DNA of 64,000 nt from assembly GCA_005880985.1 (NCBI GenBank), contig VBIQ01000014.1, positions 1 to 64,000 on the forward strand. The letters run 5' to 3'. The stretch is from Chloroflexota bacterium. Its GTDB lineage: Bacteria > Chloroflexota > Dormibacteria > Aeolococcales > Aeolococcaceae. The first letter of the stretch is position 1; each line of letters opens with the position of its first letter. The position numbers and the translations under genes are program-made. The notes under the pieces are model-generated. The model was given only the letters and a program-made list of their open reading frames with translations, did no database searches and was not told the DNA's origin. This document shows, one piece after another, positions 43,616 through 50,082 of the stretch.

Positions 43616-44596
43616 CTACGTCCGGGCCCCGCGGCCGGCTGCCTGCTCCGCGTAGTAGCGCCGCCAGATCAAACGGTGGATGGGAATCCATCGGGGAATG
43701 TCCCGCAGCCCGGGGATGAACGGCACGAGTAGCAGAAGCGTGGTCGCACCCACCATCACCAGCACCACGAGCAGGTCGGCGTTGCTGGAAGCGTTGAACG
43801 GCGCGATCTGGTACCAGAGGGTGTACAGCCAGAGCCACGACTGGCCGGGGTATCGCCCGGTCTCGTTCATCATGCCCCAGAGGTTGCCGGTCAGCTTCTG
43901 GTCTTGTGCAAGGCCGGAGAGATGGCTACCGTCGCCCATGAAGAGCAGTGGCTTGGTGTAGTCGGTCTGGTAGAAGTTGCCGTTGGTCAGCAGCAGCCCG
44001 TCGAGACCACCGCTCCGCGCCACCCCGAGCAGCCGGCTCATCAGCAGGGGGACCGGTCCGTAATCGCCCTCGGCGGTGGCCACCTCGCCGCTCTTCACCG
44101 AGGCCTTGCCCAGCGCCTTGGTGTAGTTGTCGAGCCAGCCCGATTGCCTGTCACCGCTCGCTCCCGTGAAGGTGGCAAGCGCGGTCCGCAGGCTGGCATC
44201 GCCGGGGACTGCCGATTGCAGCGGGGCGAGCACGAAGTCGTTGGGCTGATCGACAGGCTGGTGCACACCGGCCCACGCCTGCGGGTGCAGCACCCACCAG
44301 CTCTGTACCGAGCCGCTTCCGTTGTTGTACGGCGGCCCGTACTGCGCGCTGGTGCTGCTGCCGGCGAGCTCGTTGGTCGCCGCGGTCACGAAGTCGACCG
44401 GGTCGTCCTGAGCCCAGCGCTGGATGGTGTCGGACGGGACGTCAGGTGAGGACAGCGCGGCGGCGAGGACGACGACCAGGATCGCGGTCGCACCAAGCGC
44501 GATGGCCAGCTCCTTGACCAGGTCGTAGGGGACCATGCGGACGCCACGGTAGTAGCGCTCGCGGTCGACAGGCCTTTTCCGCTGGAGCCTCATCAA
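43616..44596 (-). CDS. Cytochrome b-associated membrane protein with large extracytoplasmic domain
   Basis: A 326-residue protein with an N-terminal helix (ELAIALGATAILVVVLAAAL), about 200 extracytoplasmic residues rich in Trp/Tyr/Gly, and a C-terminal helix (ADLLVVLVMVGATTLLLLVP). It ends with a RDIPRWIPIHRLIWRRYY tail that recalls the end of subunit IV/cytochrome b C-terminal domains. No haem-ligating His pair is seen. It overlaps the upstream cytochrome b gene by 4 bases (ATGA), so they are co-translated. It likely completes a quinol-oxidising b-type complex with it. Confidence 0.75.
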   Translation of the reverse strand: MMRLQRKRPVDRERYYRGVRMVPYDLVKELAIALGATAILVVVLAAALSSPDVPSDTIQRWAQDDPVDFVTAATNELAGSSTSAQYGPPYNNGSGSVQSWWVLHPQAWAGVHQPVDQPNDFVLAPLQSAVPGDASLRTALATFTGASGDRQSGWLDNYTKALGKASVKSGEVATAEGDYGPVPLLMSRLLGVARSGGLDGLLLTNGNFYQTDYTKPLLFMGDGSHLSGLAQDQKLTGNLWGMMNETGRYPGQSWLWLYTLWYQIAPFNASSNADLLVVLVMVGATTLLLLVPFIPGLRDIPRWIPIHRLIWRRYYAEQAAGRGART

Positions 44597-45288
44597 TGGC
44601 CACCTTTCGCGGCAGTGACGTCATCGTCCTCCTCAGGCGGGGGAGCGCCAAGGGGTCGGACCACGCCGCGCAGGCGCACCTGGACCACGTGGATCACCAC
44701 CAGGAGCGTCACCCCGATGGGCAGGAGCATGACGTGCAGCCCGTACATCTGGCCGAAGTTGGTGACGTCGAAGAATGCTCCGAAGCCGGTCGAGTTGACG
44801 GCGTCCTTGGCGTTGACGGCGATCCACTGCGCGTCCAGGTTCTGCTGTGCGAGATAGCCCGTGAACGCAGTGACAATGCTGGCCGCGAAGATGACGACGC
44901 CCACCATCCAGGTGCCGGCACGACCGTCGCGCCAGCCCGCTCCCCAGAACTGCCCCCACAGGTGCAGCACCATGAAGATGAAGAATAGTTGCACGCTCCA
45001 GAAGTGGAGCCCGTTGACGAAGCGACCCTCTCGCGACACGTGCCACCACTGCGGGCCCTCGACGCTCAGGGTCACACCGCTGAGCACCACCCAGACCAGC
45101 GCGGCCAGGGTGATCACGCCGAAGACGTACACCCACGACCCCACGTAGTACGGCTGGCGGGTGGGCAGCAGCTCACGCAGGGGCAGGCGGCGCTCGAGGC
45201 GACCGCGAATGGCCGCGGTCCAGCCACTGTCGTCCGCGTCCACACCGCTTGGGGCGGTGCCGGATGCCTCGTCAGGCGGCACGGTCAT
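44593..45288 (-). CDS. Cytochrome b N-terminal domain protein (b6 type)
   Basis: A 231-residue di-haem cytochrome b with four core helices. The paired haem-ligand histidines are visible: His in NGLHFWSVQLFFIFMVLHLWG (two, 14 apart) and in YGLHVMLLPIGVTLLVVIHVV (two, 14-15 apart). The charged C-terminal tail faces the cytoplasm. It oxidises or reduces quinone in bc-type complexes. No Rieske protein or cytochrome c1 is in the cluster; the cupredoxin at 42656 may be the acceptor. ATG 45288 has GGAGG 8 bases upstream and overlaps the preceding small gene by 4 bases. Confidence 0.9.
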   Translation of the reverse strand: MTVPPDEASGTAPSGVDADDSGWTAAIRGRLERRLPLRELLPTRQPYYVGSWVYVFGVITLAALVWVVLSGVTLSVEGPQWWHVSREGRFVNGLHFWSVQLFFIFMVLHLWGQFWGAGWRDGRAGTWMVGVVIFAASIVTAFTGYLAQQNLDAQWIAVNAKDAVNSTGFGAFFDVTNFGQMYGLHVMLLPIGVTLLVVIHVVQVRLRGVVRPLGAPPPEEDDDVTAAKGGH

Positions 45289-45443
45289 GGTTGTCGCCTC
45301 CCGGGCCGCTGCGAACGGCGATGGCCAGGGAACGGAGCGAACAACGCAAGCACGAAGAGAAGGATCATCACGCCGATCAGCACCAGATTGGGCAGCGAGA
45401 TGAGGATGAAGCTCCAATGCACGTACGGTGCCGGCTGGTCCAT
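45285..45443 (-). CDS. 52-residue membrane protein heading the cytochrome b operon
   Basis: A short gene missed by length cut-offs: MDQPAPYVHWSFILISLPNL, then a hydrophobic helix VLIGVMILLFVLALFAPFPG and a basic tail. It has GGAGG 7 bases before its ATG, and its TGA overlaps the cytochrome b ATG by 4 bases. This is strong evidence for translation and stoichiometric production with the complex. Probably a small subunit or assembly factor. Confidence 0.85.
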   Translation of the reverse strand: MDQPAPYVHWSFILISLPNLVLIGVMILLFVLALFAPFPGHRRSQRPGRRQP

Positions 45444-45461
45444 GGAGTACCTCCCCTTGGG

Positions 45462-46397
45462 CTAGGCGACCACGCGACCGCGACCGCGCCGTTTGGCGCG
45501 ATAGAGCGCGGCGTCAGCATACTTGACGATCTCGGGCAGCGTATCGCTTGCCCGCACGTCGACGACGCCGGCGGAGAAGCTCACGGCGAGGGGATTGGTC
45601 AGCACTTCGGAGCGGGCATCGTCGAGCGTGCGCCGCAGCCGGTATGCGGCCTCCTGGCAACCAGCATTGGGCAGCAGGACGGCGAACTCGTCGCCGCCCC
45701 AACGACCGACCAGATCCTCGCGGCGCCCCTCACACAGCAGATCCGCCAGCCACTGCAGCGCCCGGTCACCGGCCAGGTGACCGAGGCGGTCGTTGATGTC
45801 CTTGAGCCCGTCGACGTCGATGAGTGCGAAGGCCAGGGGCTCGCGACGCCGGGCGGCCCGGTGCTGCTCGTCGGCTGCGCGGGCGGTGAAGCCATCGCGG
45901 TTGAGCACGCCGGTCAGCGCGTCACGGTCGGCGTCGACCTCCTCGCGGAGCAGGTGCAGTAGGCCGAACCGACCGCCGACGGTCGCCTCGAGCGCGATGA
46001 CCACGACGCGGCAACGGCTGCCGTCGGCACGACGCACCAGCATGTCGGGATGAGCGCAGGCTGCCGCCGCCTCTCCCTGGTGGCCGTTGAGCTCCCAGCC
46101 GGCGCGCCCGAGCGGGACCTGCTGCCGTGCCACATCCCGGACGGCGCGCTGCCCTGCTGCAGCGGCGAGCGGGCACGGAGCGCGGCAGACGGCGCTGCCG
46201 TCGGTGGCGACGCCCTCAAGGATGGTTGCGCAGGCGGAGAACAAGGCAGTCTGTGCGCGCCAGCCCAGCAGCGCCTCGATGGCGCTGTTCCAGGCGAAGA
46301 CCCGGCCGCCGGCGTCGCTGACGAAGGCGGCGTCAGGCAGGGCTTCGATCTGGGCGGCGGTGAAGGTGGGTCCGATCGAGGATTGCGGGCGAGCCAT
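45462..46397 (-). CDS. Diguanylate cyclase with N-terminal PAS-like sensor (GGDEF)
   Basis: A 311-residue protein. Residues 10-140 resemble a PAS domain (ALPDAAFVSDAGGRVFAWNSAIEALLGW) with several Cys (SACATILE, CRAPCPL). The GGDEF domain follows: DALTGVLNRDGF, DVDGLKDINDRLGH and the active site RWGGDEFAVLLP. No RxxD inhibitory site is obvious at its usual place. It makes c-di-GMP. It sits between devR (80 bases upstream) and the cytochrome b operon (19 bases downstream), all in one direction, so probable co-transcription links redox sensing, c-di-GMP and respiration. Confidence 0.9.
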   Translation of the reverse strand: MARPQSSIGPTFTAAQIEALPDAAFVSDAGGRVFAWNSAIEALLGWRAQTALFSACATILEGVATDGSAVCRAPCPLAAAAGQRAVRDVARQQVPLGRAGWELNGHQGEAAAACAHPDMLVRRADGSRCRVVVIALEATVGGRFGLLHLLREEVDADRDALTGVLNRDGFTARAADEQHRAARRREPLAFALIDVDGLKDINDRLGHLAGDRALQWLADLLCEGRREDLVGRWGGDEFAVLLPNAGCQEAAYRLRRTLDDARSEVLTNPLAVSFSAGVVDVRASDTLPEIVKYADAALYRAKRRGRGRVVA

Positions 46398-46476
46398 CAC
46401 GCATCGAGCCTATGCATGAGCGCCGCCCGTGTCCCCGGCCAGATGTCATCTCGTGGCCGGGCCGGAGGTCCCGGAC

Positions 46477-47142
46477 CTACGGCCAGTTCTCGCCGGAGCT
46501 GGTGCGCTTGCGCGCCATGTAGGCGGCCGCCTCGGCGCGGCGCGACAGCCCCAGCTTCATGAGAATGTTCGAGACGTAGTTCTTGACCGTCTTCTCGGCG
46601 AGGAAGACCTTCTCCGCGATCTGGCGGTTGGTGAGACCTTCGGCGACAAGGTTGAGGATCTTTCGCTCCTGGGCCGTGAGGTCGTCGACACCACCGGCGC
46701 CGGTCACGTCACCGCGCAGACGCGCCAGCACCCTCTCGGTCACCGCCGGGTCGAGCAGCGAATGGCCTGCGGCCACCTCGCGGATGGCGCCGACGAGATC
46801 GGCGCCCCGCACCTGCTTGAGGACGTATCCCGACGCGCCCGCCATGATCGAGCTGAAGAGTGCCTCGTCGTCCGCGAAGGAGGTGAGTATCAGCACGTGG
46901 CAGTCGGGATGTGTCGAACGGATGTCACGGCAGGCCTCGATCCCGGACCGGCCCGGCAGCCTCACGTCCATGACGACCACGTCCGGTCGCAGGTTCTCGA
47001 CGGCGTGGACCGCTGCGTCCGCGTCGCCCGCCTCCCCAACGACCTCGTACCCGGCAACATCCTCGAGCAGGCTACGCAAGCCGGTACGGACCAGCTCATG
47101 GTCGTCGCAGATAAGGATGCGAACGACATTCGTTTCGGTCAT
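46477..47142 (-). CDS. devR: DevR/DosR-like response regulator (NarL/LuxR type)
   Basis: A 221-residue regulator. The receiver has acidic pocket ILICDDHELVR, phospho-acceptor D59 in VVVMDVRLPGRSGIE, T in LILTSF and K in GYVLKQVRG. The C-terminal LuxR helix-turn-helix is LTAQERKILNLVAEGLTNRQ and FLAEKTVKNYVSNILMKLG. The K-x-x-K-N residues of the recognition helix that contact DosR boxes in M. tuberculosis DevR are preserved, and so are the GASGYV and SLLD stretches. A 17/20 DosR box lies 111 bases upstream, suggesting autoregulation. The partner kinase is encoded divergently at 47879. Confidence 0.93.
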   Translation of the reverse strand: MTETNVVRILICDDHELVRTGLRSLLEDVAGYEVVGEAGDADAAVHAVENLRPDVVVMDVRLPGRSGIEACRDIRSTHPDCHVLILTSFADDEALFSSIMAGASGYVLKQVRGADLVGAIREVAAGHSLLDPAVTERVLARLRGDVTGAGGVDDLTAQERKILNLVAEGLTNRQIAEKVFLAEKTVKNYVSNILMKLGLSRRAEAAAYMARKRTSSGENWP

Positions 47143-47252
47143 GATCGTCACTGTAACCCGTAGGCCTGCTGGTGGCACACCTGGTGGAGCAGGCAGCGCA
47201 CCGAGCATCCCACGCCCGTCGGGATGGCTGGTAATGCCTGTGGGCCCAGGGC

Positions 47253-47272
47253 TGCGGGACGAAAGTCCCGAG
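47253..47272. promoter_or_regulatory. DevR/DosR box in the divergent devR/devS region
   Basis: TGCGGGACGAAAGTCCCGAG matches 17 of 20 positions of the consensus TTSGGGACTWWAGTCCCSAA, including the whole GGGAC-N4-GTCCC core. It lies 111 bases before devR and 82 bases before the 47354 gene, so it can control both directions. Confidence 0.8.
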
Positions 47273-47353
47273 GCCTCCGGCATGGGCACCTGGTGACCTC
47301 CGGCCCTTGTGGCCCAGTGGCGCAGCGAGCACGCTCATTGGCAACACCACGCC

Positions 47354-47815
47354 ATGACCATGTTCCTGCACGACTTCACCTACATCGACCAACCCGCTGG
47401 CGCGGTCAGCGAGCGTCTGCTCGCCGATCACGGCAGCTGGCTCAGCCCGCTTGCCGTCCACGCCGCCGCCGAGGGCGAGGAGATTCGCGTGCGGGTGGGC
47501 CCTGGAGGGCGGCCTGTTCTGGGCAAGATCGTCACCGTCGAGGTCGGCGAGCCCTACCGGCGCGGCGAGGTCACGGTGGCACCGCTGAGCTGGCACGCGG
47601 CCAGCCAGGTGGCCGCATTCCCCGTCCTCACGGCCGACCTGGAGGTCGCGCCGCTGGGGCCTGGCCGGACCCAGCTGACCTTGCGGGGTCGCTACGACCC
47701 CCCGCTGGGAGCCGTCGGCGAATGGCTCGACGGGGTCCTGCTCCATCACATCGCCGAGGCCAGCGTGCGATCGTTTCTCCGCCAGATAGCCGGCGCGCTG
47801 GCAGCCGCGGCCTGA
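47354..47815 (+). CDS. SRPBCC-like ligand-binding fold protein
   Basis: A 153-residue soluble protein from the ATG at 47354 (MTMFLHDFTYIDQPAGAVSE). The alternation of strands with a long C-terminal amphipathic helix (HHIAEASVRSFLRQIAGAL) suggests a SRPBCC/START-type cavity. The family call is by pattern only. It is the first gene of the plus-strand transcript leading to devS, 63 bases downstream, and lies directly after the DosR box. Confidence 0.6.
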   Translation: MTMFLHDFTYIDQPAGAVSERLLADHGSWLSPLAVHAAAEGEEIRVRVGPGGRPVLGKIVTVEVGEPYRRGEVTVAPLSWHAASQVAAFPVLTADLEVAPLGPGRTQLTLRGRYDPPLGAVGEWLDGVLLHHIAEASVRSFLRQIAGALAAAA

Positions 47816-47878
47816 CCATTCCCCGGGTGGCGGCGGCCTGGGCGGCGTACACTCGGGCGCGTTCAGCATCGCAGTCCC

Positions 47879-49495
47879 ATGCCGAGATCCCGCGATCGCG
47901 ACCTCAAGCTCCTCGAGACCGGGCTCGCGCTCTCCTCTGAGCTGTCCCTGCCGGCCCTTCTGCAGCGGATCGTCGATCTGGCCGTCGAGGTGACCGATGC
48001 CCGGTATGGCGCGCTCGGCGTGCTCGGTTCTCACGGCAATCTGATCGACTTCTTGACGGCGGGGGTGACTCCCCAGGAGCGCGCCGCGATCGGGCATCTA
48101 CCGGAGGGTCGCGGCATCCTGGGTGTCCTCATCGACGACGCTCGCGCGTTGCGCCTGCACAACATCGCGGACGACCCGCGGTCCGTCGGTTTTCCCTCCA
48201 ACCATCCACCGATGCGCAGCTTCCTCGGAGCCCCGGTGCGCGCTCGCGGTCAGGTCTTCGGCAACATCTACTTGACCGAGAAGGCCGGCGGCGGCGACTT
48301 CACCGCAGAGGACGAGGCGTCGCTGGAGATCCTCGCCACCCAGGCGGGCGTGGCCATCGCCAATGCCCGCCTCTACGAGGAGACGCGCCAGCGGGAGCGC
48401 TGGCTCGAGGTGGTGCGGGAGATCACCGGCGCGATCCTGCGCGGCTCGGCGGACGACGCCGTGCTCCGCCTCGTCGCGCGCCGGGCTCGTGAGCTCGTCG
48501 CCGCTGATCTCGCCACCGTGGTGACTCCCGACGACGACACCAGCGACCTGCGTGTCGTCATCGCCGAGGGGACCCACGCCGAGGAGCTCCAGGGCATGCC
48601 GGTCCCCTCGGCGCGATCCGTCTCGGGCGACGTGATCCGTGGCGGCACGACCATCGTTCTGGTGGACGCCGTGGCCGACGAGCGGACGTACCAGCCGATG
48701 GTCTCGTCGGGGATGATGGGACCGTCTGTCTTCGTCCCAATCAGCCTGCGCGGTCGAACCTTCGGCACTCTGTCCGTCGCCAATATGGTCGGCGGCCTTC
48801 CCTTCGGAGATGCCGACGTGCGGCTCGTGGAGAGCATCGCGGACCAAGCATCGCTGGGGCTCGAGTACGGGCGGGCCCAGCGCGAGCTGGCGCGGCTGGC
48901 TCTGGTCGAGGACCGCGAGCGCATTGCCAAGGAGCTCCACGACGGGGTGATACAGGCTCTCTTCGCTGTTGGCCTCGGTCTGCAGGGAACGGCAGCGCTG
49001 ATCGCCGAGCCCAAGCTGGCGACCCGCGTCCAGGACGCGGTCAATGAGCTGGACCATGTGATCGGCGATCTGCGCAACTACATCTTCGGATTGCGCCCCG
49101 GCGTGCTTGTCGATGGCCGTATCGGCGAGGCGCTCCTGCAGCTCGGGCATGACTTCGAGGCGCGCACCGGCGTGGTCACCGTGGTGGACGTGGACGCATC
49201 ACTCGAGGAGCCGCTGGCACCTCACGCCACCGATGTGGTGCAACTGGCACGTGAAGCGCTCTCCAACGTGGGCCGGCACGCCGGTGCGATGACATGCCGG
49301 GTGAGCCTTCGACGCCAGGATGGGAGAGCCATTCTCGAGATCGACGACGACGGCAGCGGCTTCGACGTGTCCAGCGCGCGCCCAGGCCTCGGGCTCGGGA
49401 ACCTGCGCCAGCGCGCAGCCGGGATGGGCGGGGAGCTGGAGATCCAGAGCACCCCGGCCGATGGCACCGCGGTCCGGGTGAGCGTCCCCCTCTGA
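47879..49495 (+). CDS. devS: DevS/DosT-like GAF sensor histidine kinase
   Basis: A 538-residue soluble kinase: GAF-A (about 20-165), GAF-B (about 185-330), HisKA_3 with phospho-acceptor H354 in RIAKELHDGVIQALFAVGL, and an HATPase domain with a GRHAGAM N-box area and GLGLGNLRQRAAGMGG. GAF-A keeps H109 in SNHPPMRSFLG and Y131 in NIYLTEK. These align with the haem proximal His149 and distal Tyr171 of mycobacterial DevS, with the same 22-residue spacing. It is thus likely a haem-based O2/NO/CO or redox sensor phosphorylating the DevR encoded divergently. Confidence 0.93.
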   Translation: MPRSRDRDLKLLETGLALSSELSLPALLQRIVDLAVEVTDARYGALGVLGSHGNLIDFLTAGVTPQERAAIGHLPEGRGILGVLIDDARALRLHNIADDPRSVGFPSNHPPMRSFLGAPVRARGQVFGNIYLTEKAGGGDFTAEDEASLEILATQAGVAIANARLYEETRQRERWLEVVREITGAILRGSADDAVLRLVARRARELVAADLATVVTPDDDTSDLRVVIAEGTHAEELQGMPVPSARSVSGDVIRGGTTIVLVDAVADERTYQPMVSSGMMGPSVFVPISLRGRTFGTLSVANMVGGLPFGDADVRLVESIADQASLGLEYGRAQRELARLALVEDRERIAKELHDGVIQALFAVGLGLQGTAALIAEPKLATRVQDAVNELDHVIGDLRNYIFGLRPGVLVDGRIGEALLQLGHDFEARTGVVTVVDVDASLEEPLAPHATDVVQLAREALSNVGRHAGAMTCRVSLRRQDGRAILEIDDDGSGFDVSSARPGLGLGNLRQRAAGMGGELEIQSTPADGTAVRVSVPL

Positions 49496-49599
49496 CGTTC
49501 GGCCTGCTGCCCCGAGGAAATTCGGCCCTGGCCGGCGCCGCCTGCCTCAGCGACACTGCTGGTGAGGACCCTGCAAGGTCCTATATGGAGCTGGGAGTC

Positions 49600-50082
49600 A
49601 TGTTCCACAACATCCTGGTCGCCCTCGACGGTTCGCCGCGATCGCTGGTGGCGCTCGAGCAGGCCGCTGATCTGGCGCGCAGCGAGCACGCGCACCTGGC
49701 GCTGATCACCGTGAACGAGACACCCTGGACTCATGGCGTGCCGGAGTCCAGCCTGGTGCGCATCTTCTCCGACCAGGCGGAGCTGGCCAAGCAGATCCTC
49801 GGCGAGGCGGTGGCGGCGGTCCCCCGGGCGGCTCGGTGCCAGCGCGTCACCGGGTGGGGGTCGCCGGCACGGGTGATCATCGACCAGGTGGAGACGGGTG
49901 GCCATGACCTGGTGGTTCTCGGCTCCCGGGGTCGCGGCCCGCTGAGCTCAGCCTTGCTCGGCAGCGTCGGCCGCGACGTGCTGACCCACAGCCCCGTTCC
50001 GGTGATGGTCGTGCGCGGCGACGCCACCGCACGGCCGCGCGCGATGGCAGAGGAGCGCGCACTGGCAGGCTCGCATCGGTGA
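49600..50082 (+). CDS. Universal stress protein (UspA superfamily)
   Basis: A 160-residue Usp domain: FHNILVALDGSPRSLVALEQ at the start and the nucleotide-binding signature in LGSRGRGPLSSALLGSVGRD, followed by PVPVMVVRG. It starts at ATG 49600 (GGAG 9 bases upstream). It sits 104 bases after devS and overlaps the acyl-CoA ligase/acetyltransferase gene by 4 bases. Usp-acetyltransferase links are known in mycobacteria, where Usp proteins can be acetylation substrates; a similar pairing is plausible here but unproven. A 6-bp inverted repeat (AGGACC/GGTCCT) precedes it. Confidence 0.92.
   Translation: MFHNILVALDGSPRSLVALEQAADLARSEHAHLALITVNETPWTHGVPESSLVRIFSDQAELAKQILGEAVAAVPRAARCQRVTGWGSPARVIIDQVETGGHDLVVLGSRGRGPLSSALLGSVGRDVLTHSPVPVMVVRGDATARPRAMAEERALAGSHR

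Noticed and set aside
42656-45443. A full cytochrome bc1 or b6f operon
   Set aside because: No Rieske iron-sulphur protein and no CxxCH cytochrome c is encoded; only b-type and cupredoxin components are visible.
49565-49582. AGGACC/GGTCCT inverted repeat before the second universal stress gene as a DosR box
   Set aside because: The half-sites are two bases too far from the centre on each side to fit the DosR spacing. A small hairpin is more likely.
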